Positions 7,273 through 15,416 of a stretch of 31,592 bases of DNA are shown here, piece by piece. How positions within the stretch are numbered: the stretch's first letter is position 1; each line of letters begins with the position of its first letter. Source of the DNA: CAZSAT01 sp964604675 (GTDB lineage Bacteria > Myxococcota_A > UBA796 > CAJQPC01); NCBI GenBank assembly GCA_964604675.1, contig CAZSAT010000085.1:1-31592 (forward strand). Reading direction: 5' to 3'. The translations under genes and the position numbers were made by a program. The notes below the pieces were generated by a model. The model did no database searches. It was not told the origin of the DNA and saw nothing but the letters and a program-made list of their open reading frames with translations.

Positions 7273-10200
7273 ATGAACAAGCTCCACGCAGCGGTCAGCG
7301 CGCGCCGCGCCGTCATCGCCGTGGGTGGCAACGCCCTGTCCGACGGCAAGGTCGTCGCCGAGTTGTCCCGCCTGAGCGGCACGCCCCAGGTGCAGCTCGG
7401 CGGCACGCCGGCCAGCCAGTTCCAGCGCCTGAGCGCCGACGCCGTGGCCGCAGCGACCGGCAACCAGGGCGGCGTGGTGTTCCTGCTCGAGCCCAACGCG
7501 GGCGTGGATGGCCAGGCGCTCGGCGAGCTCGCGAGCCTGCTCGGCGGTGGCCGGAACAAGCCGCGTGTGGTGGTGGTGACCAAGGCCTACAACCCCTTCG
7601 CCCTGCCCATGGGCTTGCGCACGCTCAAGATCGAGAACGCCAAGGCCAAGGTGCGGGACTTCCTGCAGGAGCTCCCGAGCGTGGCGCCCGTGGCGGTCGC
7701 AGCCTCCCAGGGGGGCGGCACCGGCGAGAAGACCAGGAAGAAGAAGAAGTCCGGTCCGTCCGCACCCCGCACGGAGCTGGTCGGTCGCGAGGTGGAGCTG
7801 CCGGCACTCCAGGCGCTCGTCGCGCAGCCCGGGCCCCTCCTCATCCACGGTCCCCCCGGCATCGGCAAGCGGTGGTTGCTCGAGAGCGCCCTGATCGACG
7901 CCGGCCTCGAGCGCGCACCCGACCTGCGCCTCGGTCGTGGCGTCGGCTTCGACACCTTGACCGCGCGCCTCGCCGAGTGGTCGGGGAGCGACGAGCTGAA
8001 GGCCGCCGCGGCTCGGGGCTCGACCGTGCCGCCGGTCGAGACCGTCGCCCGCGTGGTCACGGCGCTCGGCAGCGAAGCCCTCGCCGGCAAGGTGATGGTG
8101 ATCGATGGCCTCGTGTCCCTGCAGAACCGCGACGGCGCGATCCACAAGAACGATCGCCTCGGCCTGCTGATCCGGGCGCTGCTCACCAGCCCCAGCAAGG
8201 CCTTGATCGTCTTCACCAGCCCGCGCGACGTGGTGTTCTTCCGCGCGGGGCAGGACGAGGCGCTTCGTCGCTTTGCCGTGGGCGGGCTGAAGGGCCGGGA
8301 GCTCTTCGGCATCTTCGAGGCGTTCCACGCCGAGGACTGCGATCGCGAGAACATGGGGCCGCTACACAACGCGGTCGCCGGGCATCCCATGGCCGCGCGT
8401 GCCTACGCCGTGACCTGGCGCGACACCCAGGATCCCCAACAGCGTGAGGGCCTGTTCGAGCGGAAGCGCATGCCGCGGGTGGCCGTGGCCGGCGGCATCG
8501 ACATCGATCCGCTCGTCGCGTGGGTTCGGAAGCGGCTCGAGAAGCTGCCCAAGCCCTTGCGCGAAGCCCTCGCTGCGGCCGCGCACAGCACCGTGCCGAT
8601 CAACGGGCGCGACCTCGCCACCCTCGGCGTGAACCGCGACACGCGCATCCAGCTGCAGCGCCTCGGCCTGCTCGACGCCCTGCCGGGCCAGGGGGAGCGG
8701 CGCTACCGGGTCCATCCCGTGGTGGCCTTCCAGCTGTCGCTGCGCGAGGTCAGCCAGTTCGATGTGCTGGAGCGCTACGCGCGCCTCACCACCGACGCGG
8801 CCTCCAGCGCGGAGGGGGTGGAGAAGCTCGCGCTGCAGCAGTCCGCGAACCACAGCCACATCAGCTGCCGCCACCTCTCCAACGTGCAGGGGCTCGACGG
8901 GGTCGACGCCGACGCGCTGGTCGAGAGCGTGTATGGCCTGCTGCGGGGCAAGCAGCCGCGGGTCGACATGGCGCGCGAGCGCATCAACGTCATCCTGAAG
9001 GTCCACCCGGTCAACACGGAAGCCTGGCAGCTCCGCGCGGAGGCGGCCTGGCGCGACCAGGCCAAGCTCGACAAGATCGTCGCGATCTACGAGGAGGCGG
9101 AGAAGCTCTGTCCCACCCTGGAGCTCTTCCACCACCACGCCACGATGCACCTCGACCGCAAGCGCGGCCGCGCCGACGCGGTGGCCGTGCTGGAGCGTGG
9201 CGCCGAAGCCTTCCCCGAGGATGCTCGGCTGCTCCGCCGGCTCGCCCGCCTGCTGATGGAGGAGGGCCGGGAGACCGAAGCCGAGGTCGTGCTGCGCAGG
9301 GCCATGGAGCTCGAGCCGCAGATGCCCGACACCTACTCCTTGCTGGGGCGGCTGGTGGCGGGTCGCGGTGGCGAGAACTGGCAGGCGGCCGAAGAGCTCT
9401 TGCGCGAGGCCATCACGCTCGATCCCGACGGCAGCCAGCACAAGGCGCGCCTGGGCGGCATGCTCCGCCTGCGTGGGCTCGGCACGCCGGATCAGCGCGA
9501 CGCCCTGTGGGGCGAGGCCCGTGAGCTGCTCGAGGCTGCCGTCCGTGAGGAGCGCGCCTCGGAAGCCGCGCTGGAGCTGGCGCTGTTGTTGCTCGACATG
9601 GGCATCGAACACGAGCGCGTGCAGTGGTTGCTGAAGAAGAAGGTCAGCGGGCCGGAAACCGCCACCTTCGCCGTGGCGCTGGTTCGCCTCTACGTCGTGC
9701 AGGGCAAGCTCAACCCCGCGGAGCAGAAGATCCGCTCCGTGCTGCAGAAGCACGGCATGAGCCACGCCGTGCATGCGGCCAACGCGGAGCTGCTCTACGC
9801 CCAGAAGCGCATCTTCCTGGCCGCTGAGGAGCTGAAGAAGGCCGTCGGCGTGGCACCCCCGGCGGCGCCGGAGCGCGCCCGCTACCAGGAGGGCCTCGAC
9901 GCGATGACCGCGCTCATCACGTCGGGCGAAGCGCTGCGGATCGAGAAGGAAGCCGAGCAGGAGGTGCTCCAGCAGGCTGCGCCGGCCGAGGGTGGTCCGC
10001 GGCGCGACCCCGGAAGCACCACCAAGCTGCGCAAGCGGAACCGGAAGGGTGGCGAGGCCGACGGCGTGCACGCGGCCGTGGCCGCTGCGGGCAACGAGCC
10101 GGCCAGCACGGCGCCGGAACCGGCCGCCGAAGCCGCGGACGCGCCCCCGGAAGGAGCGCCGGTCGCCGAAGAGCAGGCGGCGGAGGAAGCCCCCGCTGTC

Positions 10201-10392
10201 GAAGCCGCCCCCGCCGCGGAAGCGCCGGCCGCGGCGGAGGAAGCCGGGGCCGACGCGGCGCCCGGAGTCGAAGCAGCCTCCGAGGTGGAAGCAGCCTCCG
10301 AGGTGGAAGCAGCGCCCGAGGTCGAAGCAGCGCCCGAGGTCGAGTCCGCGCCCATCCCGGCGCCGCAGGTCGAGTCCGCTCCCGAGGCCTGA
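7273..10392 (+). CDS. STAND-type ATPase with unknown N-terminal domain and TPR repeats
   Basis: A 1039-residue protein. Residues 10-135 form an alpha/beta domain I cannot name (strands AVIAVGG, GGVVFLLEP, RVVVVTKAY), followed by a basic linker (RKKKKS). A STAND/AP-ATPase core follows: Walker A GPPGIGKR (193-200), Walker B VMVIDGL (274-280), sensor LIVFTSPRD (311-319) and the winged-helix signature RYRVHPVV (477-484). The Walker A Ser/Thr is replaced by Arg200. Residues about 575-890 are tetratricopeptide-like helices (for example EAEVVLRRAMELEP). The last 130 residues are Ala/Glu/Pro-rich with an 18-base tandem repeat. STAND proteins are usually signal-activated oligomerising switches with an N-terminal effector and C-terminal sensor. 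Here no neighbour indicates a signal, so a role in regulation or defence is inference only. There is no signal peptide or membrane segment, so it is likely cytoplasmic. Confidence 0.88.
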   Translation: MNKLHAAVSARRAVIAVGGNALSDGKVVAELSRLSGTPQVQLGGTPASQFQRLSADAVAAATGNQGGVVFLLEPNAGVDGQALGELASLLGGGRNKPRVVVVTKAYNPFALPMGLRTLKIENAKAKVRDFLQELPSVAPVAVAASQGGGTGEKTRKKKKSGPSAPRTELVGREVELPALQALVAQPGPLLIHGPPGIGKRWLLESALIDAGLERAPDLRLGRGVGFDTLTARLAEWSGSDELKAAAARGSTVPPVETVARVVTALGSEALAGKVMVIDGLVSLQNRDGAIHKNDRLGLLIRALLTSPSKALIVFTSPRDVVFFRAGQDEALRRFAVGGLKGRELFGIFEAFHAEDCDRENMGPLHNAVAGHPMAARAYAVTWRDTQDPQQREGLFERKRMPRVAVAGGIDIDPLVAWVRKRLEKLPKPLREALAAAAHSTVPINGRDLATLGVNRDTRIQLQRLGLLDALPGQGERRYRVHPVVAFQLSLREVSQFDVLERYARLTTDAASSAEGVEKLALQQSANHSHISCRHLSNVQGLDGVDADALVESVYGLLRGKQPRVDMARERINVILKVHPVNTEAWQLRAEAAWRDQAKLDKIVAIYEEAEKLCPTLELFHHHATMHLDRKRGRADAVAVLERGAEAFPEDARLLRRLARLLMEEGRETEAEVVLRRAMELEPQMPDTYSLLGRLVAGRGGENWQAAEELLREAITLDPDGSQHKARLGGMLRLRGLGTPDQRDALWGEARELLEAAVREERASEAALELALLLLDMGIEHERVQWLLKKKVSGPETATFAVALVRLYVVQGKLNPAEQKIRSVLQKHGMSHAVHAANAELLYAQKRIFLAAEELKKAVGVAPPAAPERARYQEGLDAMTALITSGEALRIEKEAEQEVLQQAAPAEGGPRRDPGSTTKLRKRNRKGGEADGVHAAVAAAGNEPASTAPEPAAEAADAPPEGAPVAEEQAAEEAPAVEAAPAAEAPAAAEEAGADAAPGVEAASEVEAASEVEAAPEVEAAPEVESAPIPAPQVESAPEA
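10267..10356 (+). repeat. 18-base tandem repeat encoding VEAA(S/P)E
   Basis: Four to five copies of an 18-base unit encode Val-Glu-Ala-Ala-Ser/Pro-Glu at the C terminus of the STAND protein. The first copies are nearly identical in DNA, indicating recent expansion of an unstructured tail. Confidence 0.85.
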
Positions 10393-10401
10393 TCCAACCA
10401 C

Positions 10402-10438
10402 GACCGGGCCACGCAGCACGAAGCCACGCCGCCCGGTC
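10402..10438. terminator. Weak inverted repeat between convergent genes
   Basis: GACCGGGC (10402-10409) is perfectly complementary to GCCCGGTC (10431-10438), with a 21-base loop and no T-run. It sits in the 88-base gap between the convergent STAND and membrane-protein genes, where a bidirectional terminator would be expected. The loop is long for an intrinsic terminator. Confidence 0.25.
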
Positions 10439-10480
10439 CGGTCGACTGGAGGTCGGCGCGTGCGCTCGACCCCGCTTCTG

Positions 10481-11050
10481 TCAGCCGATGAGGGTCACAC
10501 CGTCGGCCGTGGCCAGGCTGCGGATCTCTTCCTTCGAGCTGTTGTAGTACAGGATGCCCGCGGCCACTGTGACCGGCGCGGTGACGATCATGCCGAGTCC
10601 ACAAGCGATGGCGCCGGCCATGTTCAGCACGCTGGCGATCAACAGGAAGACCAGGATCTCCATGAAGTTGGCCTTGGCGTGGGCCACGCTGGCCTTGCAC
10701 GCATCGACCGCCTCGGCCTGGCCGTCCGCCACGAGCATCGGGGCCCAGAAGAGCGCCGTGCCGGTGATCAGCGCGCCGATGCCGGCGAGCGCCGAACCGA
10801 TCGAGTTCGCCACGCCGACGATCACCATGGTGATGATGTCCTGCACGATGTTGTCGAAGTTGAAGAGCGCGCCGATCTCGGGGGCACCACCGCTGTCCAC
10901 GGCCGCCTTCGCGCCGCGCACGAAGTTGATGCCGAGGATGGCGCCGAGGCCGAAGGTGACGCTGACCACCACACCGAACACGACGGTGTAGATGATCCAG
11001 CCGACGAGATTCGGCTGTACGGTCTCCCAGCCTGCCTTGATGTGATCCAC
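10481..11050 (-). CDS. Four-helix integral membrane protein, unknown function
   Basis: A 189-residue protein with about four hydrophobic segments: IIYTVVFGVVVSVTFGLGAI, IITMVIVGVANSIGSALAGI, ILVFLLIASVLNMAGAIAC and LGMIVTAPVTVAAGILYY. The last part, a helix after DACKASVAHAKANF, then NMAGAIACGLGMIVTAPV and a Tyr-Tyr end, has the outline of DUF4013/DUF975-like inner-membrane proteins, whose function is not established. I place the start at the second GTG (11050) because AAGGAG lies five bases upstream; the earlier GTG at 11056 overlaps that ribosome binding site. A TAGACT box at 11104-11099 may be its -10 element, giving a leader of about 40 bases. It is separated from the uvrB operon by a candidate terminator. 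Confidence 0.75.
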   Translation of the reverse strand: MDHIKAGWETVQPNLVGWIIYTVVFGVVVSVTFGLGAILGINFVRGAKAAVDSGGAPEIGALFNFDNIVQDIITMVIVGVANSIGSALAGIGALITGTALFWAPMLVADGQAEAVDACKASVAHAKANFMEILVFLLIASVLNMAGAIACGLGMIVTAPVTVAAGILYYNSSKEEIRSLATADGVTLIG

Positions 11051-11098
11051 TGTCACTCCTTGTGTGGAGGCTCTTGTCGCCTCCCGAATGCCGCGGCG

Positions 11099-11104
11099 AG
11101 TCTA
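11099..11104 (-). promoter_or_regulatory. -10-like TAGACT box
   Basis: TAGACT within CGTAGACTCG on the minus strand, about 49 bases before the membrane-protein start. It is the same hexamer as before the pseudokinase (7171-7166) and the Cys-heptad lipoprotein (25828-25833). No convincing -35 box is seen. Confidence 0.35.
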
Positions 11105-11125
11105 CGATGCGGCGCTATCCAGGGG

Positions 11126-11155
11126 CAAACCGCAACATGGTGCGGCTGGCAGCCG
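11126..11155 (-). terminator. Candidate terminator after uvrB-lipoprotein operon
   Basis: Reading the minus strand after the lipoprotein stop, two adjacent hairpins occur: CGGCT-GCC-AGCCG and CCGCA-CCATGT-TGCGG. They share bases, so they are alternatives. The second is followed directly by TTT. The short T-run makes this modest evidence. Confidence 0.35.
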
Positions 11156-11169
11156 TGCCCCAGCGCCGA

Positions 11170-11460
11170 TCAGCTCTCGCAGCTGTCGGTCCAGCTCGGA
11201 TCGTCCGGCGTGGGTGGATCCTGGTCCGGCACCTGGCAGGCGTCGCCCCAGTCCCGGAGCCACGACTTCGCTTCGGTACGGTCGACCGGCGCGGGGTCGT
11301 CGGCGCACGTGGACCACCAGTCCTGGCCCTCGTAGGTCGCCATCAGCTCGTCTTTGCAGGCCTTGGAGGTCTCGGGGTGCTCGCACTGGCAGAACACCTC
11401 CACCTCGTCGGTGAGCCAGGCTTCGACATCGTAGGCACAGGCCAGCAGGAGAGCGAACAT
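11170..11460 (-). CDS. Small Cys-rich lipoprotein downstream of uvrB
   Basis: A 96-residue protein starting MFALLLAC, with a putative lipidated Cys8. An in-frame TAG four codons upstream (TAG AGG CCC ACC ATG) proves the leader cannot be longer. Six more cysteines (24, 26, 35, 52, 75, 94) could form three disulfides in the periplasm or at the outer membrane; the C terminus is Asp/Pro-rich. The start is 12 bases after the uvrB stop with AGAGG at good spacing, so it is probably cotranscribed with uvrB, an odd pairing of a DNA-repair gene with an envelope protein. I recognise no family. Confidence 0.7.
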   Translation of the reverse strand: MFALLLACAYDVEAWLTDEVEVFCQCEHPETSKACKDELMATYEGQDWWSTCADDPAPVDRTEAKSWLRDWGDACQVPDQDPPTPDDPSWTDSCES

Positions 11461-11472
11461 GGTGGGCCTCTA

Positions 11473-13491
11473 TCAGGTCGCCAGGTCGCCGGTGAGGCGG
11501 AGCGAGAAGCTCTCCAGCTCCCGGAGCCGATCCCGGAGCTCGGCCGCGCGCTCGAACTCGAGCTTCGTGGCCGCGGCCTTCATCTCACGCTCGAGCTTCT
11601 TCATCGTCTTCGGCAGGTCCTGGAGCGGGATGTCGGGCTTGTCGTCGTCCTTCGTGGTGCGGCGCGCCGGCACGCGGAGCGAGTCGCCTGCGAGCAGGTC
11701 GCCGAGCGGCCCGTCGATGGCCTTCTTGATGGTCTCGGGCGTGATGCCGTTGTCGAGGTTCCACTGGTGCTGGATCTCGCGCCGCCGGTCGGTCTCGTCG
11801 ATCGCGACCTGCATCGAGCGGGTGATCTTGTCGGCGTAGAGCACCGCGCGTCCCTCCACGTTCCGCGCGGCGCGTCCGATGACCTGGATCAGGCTGCGCT
11901 CGCTGCGGAGGAAGCCCTCCTTGTCGGCGTCGAGCACGGCGACCAGCGCCACCTCGGGGATGTCGAGGCCCTCCCGCAGCAGGTTGATGCCGACCAGGAC
12001 GTCGAAGTCGCCGAGCCGGAGCTGGCGGAGGATCTCCACGCGCTCGAGGGTGTCGACGTCGCTGTGCAGGTAGCGGACCCGCACGCCGAGCTCCCCGTAG
12101 TAGTCGGTGAGCTCCTGGGCCAGCCGCTTGGTGAGCGTGGTCACCAGCACCCGGTGCCCCTGGCCGACCACCCTTCGGATCTCGTCGAGCAGGTCGTCGA
12201 CCTGGTGCCCCGCGGGGCGGATCTCCACCACGGGGTCCAACAGCCCCGTGGGCCGCACCACCTGTTCGGTCACCACGCCCTCGACCCGCTGCAGCTCGTA
12301 GTCGCCTGGGGTGGCGGACACGTACAGCACCTTGTCGAGGCGGCGCTCGAACTCCTCGAACTTCAGCGGGCGGTTGTCCAGCGCGCTCGGAAGGCGGAAG
12401 CCGTGGCGCACCAGGGTGGCCTTGCGGTTGTGGTCCCCGACGTACATCCCACCGACCTGAGGCACGGTCACGTGGCTCTCGTCGATCACCATGATCCACT
12501 CGCTCGGGAAGTAGTCGAGCAGGTTCGGGGGTGGCTCGCCCACGGTCGAGCCGGTGAGGTGCCGGCTGTAGTTCTCGATGCCGGAGCAGTATCCGAGCTC
12601 CTCGATCATCTCGAGGTCGTAGAGCGTGCGCTGCTCCAGCCTCTGCGCCTCGAGCAGGGCGTCGCGTCCGTACAGGTCGTCGAGCCGCACCTTGAGCTCG
12701 GCGCGGATGGTGCCCAGGGCCCTGTCCAGCTGCTCCTTGGGCGTGACGTAGTGGCTGGCCGGGTAGACGCAACAGAGCTCCAGCTGCTGGAGCCGCACGC
12801 CGCGCAAGGGATCGATCTCGGCGATGGCCTCCACCTCGTCGCCCCAGAGCTCCACGCGCAGGGCGCGGTCCTCCTCGTGCGCCGGGAAGATCTCGATCAC
12901 GTCGCCGCGGGAGCGGAAGGTGCCGCGGTGGAAGTCGGCTTCGTTGCGGCTGTACTGGAGCTGCACGAGCTTCCGCAGGATGTCCTCCCGCCGGATCTCC
13001 TGGCCCACCTCGAGCTGCAGCAACATGCCGCTGTACGCCTCGGGACTGCCCAGGCCGTAGATGCAGGACACCGACGCCACGATGATCACGTCGCGGCGCT
13101 CCAGCAGGGCGCGCGTGGCGCGGTGCCGGAGCTTGTCGATGTGCTCGTTGATCAGGCTGTCCTTCTCGATGTAGGTGTCGGACGAGGGGACGTACGCCTC
13201 GGGCTGGTAGTAGTCGAAGTAGCTGACGAAGTACTCGACGGCGTTGTCGGGAAAGAGCCGCTTGAACTCGCCGTAGAGCTGGGCCGCCAGGGTCTTGTTG
13301 TGCGCGAGCACCAGCGCTGGCCGGTCCCACTTCGCGATGACGTTGGCCACGGTCATGGTCTTGCCGGAGCCGGTGATGCCGAGCAGCACCTGCTCGGGTC
13401 GGCCCGCCTCCAGACCCCTCAGCAGGTCGTCGATGGCGGCGGGCTGGTCGCCGGCGGGTTCGAAGGGGGCTTGGAGGCGGAAGCGGGGCAT
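11473..13491 (-). CDS. uvrB: UvrABC excinuclease subunit B
   Basis: UvrB, the DNA-damage-verifying helicase-like subunit that receives DNA from UvrA and recruits UvrC. The 672-residue product is full length. Visible features are Walker A GITGSGKT (38-45), the damage-probing beta-hairpin region with FVSYFDYYQPEAYVPSSD (88-105), DESH (337-340), helicase motifs including YVSATPG and QVIGRAARN, and a C-terminal UVR coiled-coil motif (about 626-661, LEFERAAELRDRLRELE) that contacts UvrC. ATG 13491 is preceded by TAGAAC and exactly six bases, suggesting leaderless transcription; GGAGGG is too distant to be a good ribosome binding site. The gene is divergent from the lipoprotein at 13529. uvrC lies about 8 kb away on the same strand in a different transcription unit. 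Confidence 0.98.
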   Translation of the reverse strand: MPRFRLQAPFEPAGDQPAAIDDLLRGLEAGRPEQVLLGITGSGKTMTVANVIAKWDRPALVLAHNKTLAAQLYGEFKRLFPDNAVEYFVSYFDYYQPEAYVPSSDTYIEKDSLINEHIDKLRHRATRALLERRDVIIVASVSCIYGLGSPEAYSGMLLQLEVGQEIRREDILRKLVQLQYSRNEADFHRGTFRSRGDVIEIFPAHEEDRALRVELWGDEVEAIAEIDPLRGVRLQQLELCCVYPASHYVTPKEQLDRALGTIRAELKVRLDDLYGRDALLEAQRLEQRTLYDLEMIEELGYCSGIENYSRHLTGSTVGEPPPNLLDYFPSEWIMVIDESHVTVPQVGGMYVGDHNRKATLVRHGFRLPSALDNRPLKFEEFERRLDKVLYVSATPGDYELQRVEGVVTEQVVRPTGLLDPVVEIRPAGHQVDDLLDEIRRVVGQGHRVLVTTLTKRLAQELTDYYGELGVRVRYLHSDVDTLERVEILRQLRLGDFDVLVGINLLREGLDIPEVALVAVLDADKEGFLRSERSLIQVIGRAARNVEGRAVLYADKITRSMQVAIDETDRRREIQHQWNLDNGITPETIKKAIDGPLGDLLAGDSLRVPARRTTKDDDKPDIPLQDLPKTMKKLEREMKAAATKLEFERAAELRDRLRELESFSLRLTGDLAT

Positions 13492-13503
13492 GGAAGCGTT
13501 CTA
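13492..13503 (-). promoter_or_regulatory. Leaderless-type promoter of uvrB
   Basis: TAGAAC (13503-13498) is six bases from ATG 13491. The sixth base is C rather than the consensus T, so the box is weaker than TAGACT or TACACT. No LexA-type operator is obvious in the 37 bases separating uvrB from the divergent gene. Confidence 0.4.
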
Positions 13504-13516
13504 TCCCTCCACGCGA

Positions 13517-13528
13517 TAGCCCGCGCTC
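13517..13528 (+). promoter_or_regulatory. Leaderless-type promoter of the divergent lipoprotein
   Basis: TAGCCC (13517-13522), then six bases, then GTG 13529. Its sixth base is also C. The TAG of this box is the in-frame stop that fixes the start codon of the lipoprotein gene. Confidence 0.35.
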
Positions 13529-14287
13529 GTGCTGTGGCTGCTCCTGGCGTGTGGACCTTCGACCGACGCGCTCGCCGTGGCCGCGTGCGAGGGTGTGCCT
13601 GGGCTGAGCATGGATGGCGCGGGGCAGGCGCTCTTCGCCGACCTGGTCACTCCCGACGTCCTGGCGCACTGGCGGAACACCCCGCCGCACGCGGGGCTCG
13701 CACACCTCGGGCCGATCGCCTACGGCGTGGTGCGCGCGAACGTGCGCTGCGAGGCCGTCAGCAGCCGCTCCGACCAGGTGGAGCTGGTGCGTCACGAGCC
13801 CGAGCTGGTGTGGCCCTTCGACAAGGAAGCGGTCGAGGACCTCCCCACCCGCCCGGTGAGCGTCGTGCTCGACGTGGTGGAGACCGGCGATGGGCGTCGG
13901 GTCAGCCTCGACCTCGAGCGGGCCTCGTCCGAGCTCGATGCGGCCCACCAGGCGTCGGTGCCCGAAGCGCTCGCGGCCCTCGACGCGCTCAGCGGCTGGT
14001 TTCCGGACCCGATGATCCGCTGGGAGCGCCGCCTGGTCGAAGAGCGCGCGGTGCTCGCGCGGCTCGACGGCGCGGCGCGGCTCGACACCGAGCTGGGCAC
14101 GGTGCACATGGACTACACCTTGGACGACGACGTGGAGCAGCTCACGCTCGAGGTCCGGTGCGGCGAGCGCAGCGACACGCTGGACGTTCCGAACGTCGGC
14201 CCCGGCTCCGAGCTGGTGTTGCTCTCGCCCATCGAGGTCGACGCGAGCTGCACGGCGAGCGTGGTCTCGGTGACCCTGCCGCGCTGA
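13529..14287 (+). CDS. Lipoprotein, function unknown
   Basis: A 252-residue protein starting at GTG as MLWLLLAC, with putative lipidated Cys8. An in-frame TAG at 13517 excludes any longer leader. The mature part has few cysteines and alternates hydrophobic and acidic stretches (VSVVLDVVETGDGRRVSLDLE, then a helical section PEALAALDALSGWF, then VHMDYTLDDDVEQLTLEVRC). It looks like a beta-rich envelope domain flanking a helical segment. No family recognised. The next gene, a metallo-beta-lactamase-fold lipoprotein, begins nine bases downstream, so the two are almost certainly cotranscribed. Confidence 0.72.
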   Translation: MLWLLLACGPSTDALAVAACEGVPGLSMDGAGQALFADLVTPDVLAHWRNTPPHAGLAHLGPIAYGVVRANVRCEAVSSRSDQVELVRHEPELVWPFDKEAVEDLPTRPVSVVLDVVETGDGRRVSLDLERASSELDAAHQASVPEALAALDALSGWFPDPMIRWERRLVEERAVLARLDGAARLDTELGTVHMDYTLDDDVEQLTLEVRCGERSDTLDVPNVGPGSELVLLSPIEVDASCTASVVSVTLPR

Positions 14288-14296
14288 GCGCCGGCG

Positions 14297-15394
14297 GTGT
14301 TGCTCCTCGCCTGCATGTGTGCGCCCGGCACCGGGTCGGCGGTCGACAGCGCGCCGCGCGACACCTTCCCGCCGGCCGAGGGGGCCGAGGGCACGCTCGT
14401 GATGGAGCAGCTGCACCTGAGCGGGTGGTCGATCGGCGAGTCGTTGCTGATCGTGGGCCCCGACGGCACCACCGTGCTCGTGGACCTCGGCAACGACAGC
14501 CACGACGACGAGGTGCTCGCCGCGCTGGACGCCCTCGGCGAGCGCGCGGTCGACTGGGTGCTCCTCACCCACTTCCACGAGGATCACGTGGGGGGCTTCG
14601 ACAAGCTCTTCGACGACGCGGGGGTGGAGGTGCGCGAGGCAGTGGTGCACCGCGGCCCCTTCGATCTCGACCCGTCCGACACCAACGCGGGCAGCTGGGA
14701 GGAGGTGTGCTCGGCGGGGCTCGAGACCGTGGAGCTCTGCGACGGGCCCGACCGGGCGCCCTGCGACATCGGCGGTGCGGGCGCGCCCTGGCCGGCCTCG
14801 TCCTGTGAAGGGCTGACGATCGACCTCGGCGGCGGCGCGGAGCTGGAGGTGGTGGCCGTGAACGGCTTCGCGGGGGGGCAGGAGCTGGCCCTGCCCGACG
14901 ACGACGAGAACGCGCGGAGCCTCGTCGCGCACCTGCGCTTCGGCGACTTCGACGCGGTCGTGGGCGGCGACCTGACCGGGGGCTTCGAGGGCACACCCGA
15001 CGTGGAGGGCTTCGTGGCGTCGGCCGTGACCTGGCCCTCGGAAGGCATGGACCTGCTGGTGCTCGACCACCACGGGATCGACAGCAGCACGAACGAGGCC
15101 TGGGTCGCGGCGATGCTGCCGGGCGAGGTCGATCGGCAGGTGCTCGTGGCGGCCAACCACATCTACCTGGGCGCGCCCGCGCAGGACGTGCTCGACCGCA
15201 TCGCAGGGCGCGTGGGTGGCGGCGCGGTGTGGGTGACCGAGGAAGGCAGCCTGGCGGGCGACCACGATCGGCTCTGCGAGGCGGAGGGCTCGGTGCGCGT
15301 GGTGGTGACCGACGGCGCCGGCTACCGCGTGGAGGTGGCCGACGGGACCGGAACGTGTCCGGGGGGCAGCTTCCGGGCGCTGATCCCGGAGTGA
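14297..15394 (+). CDS. ComEC-like metallo-beta-lactamase-fold lipoprotein
   Basis: A 365-residue protein, GTG start (or TTG three bases later), leader VLLLAC; the in-frame TGA of the previous gene at 14285 proves the leader is at most five residues before Cys. The fold is metallo-beta-lactamase: LVDLGND strand, THFHEDH (91-97), GGDLTGG with Asp225, and LDHHGID (256-262). The spacing and the LDHHG...S...AAMLP motif match the ComEC/Rec2 hydrolase branch, whose members act in DNA uptake or as phosphodiesterases. Here the domain stands alone and is predicted to be exported and membrane-anchored, whereas the ComEC domain is fused to a channel. Extra cysteines (138, 148, 156, 170, 327, 354) fit an oxidising compartment. 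An extracytoplasmic nuclease or phosphodiesterase is a plausible inference. It ends 22 bases from a convergent gene. Confidence 0.85.
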   Translation: MLLLACMCAPGTGSAVDSAPRDTFPPAEGAEGTLVMEQLHLSGWSIGESLLIVGPDGTTVLVDLGNDSHDDEVLAALDALGERAVDWVLLTHFHEDHVGGFDKLFDDAGVEVREAVVHRGPFDLDPSDTNAGSWEEVCSAGLETVELCDGPDRAPCDIGGAGAPWPASSCEGLTIDLGGGAELEVVAVNGFAGGQELALPDDDENARSLVAHLRFGDFDAVVGGDLTGGFEGTPDVEGFVASAVTWPSEGMDLLVLDHHGIDSSTNEAWVAAMLPGEVDRQVLVAANHIYLGAPAQDVLDRIAGRVGGGAVWVTEEGSLAGDHDRLCEAEGSVRVVVTDGAGYRVEVADGTGTCPGGSFRALIPE

Positions 15395-15416
15395 CGGCGC
15401 GCGTCGCCCGTCACCC

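Noticed and set aside
8362..10419. Minus-strand 685-codon frame across the STAND gene
   Set aside because: Shadow of the STAND/TPR frame; no recognisable domain.
11062..14808. Plus-strand open frame of 1248 codons antisense to uvrB
   Set aside because: The minus strand encodes full-length UvrB with all motifs. The plus frame is a product of GC-biased third positions.
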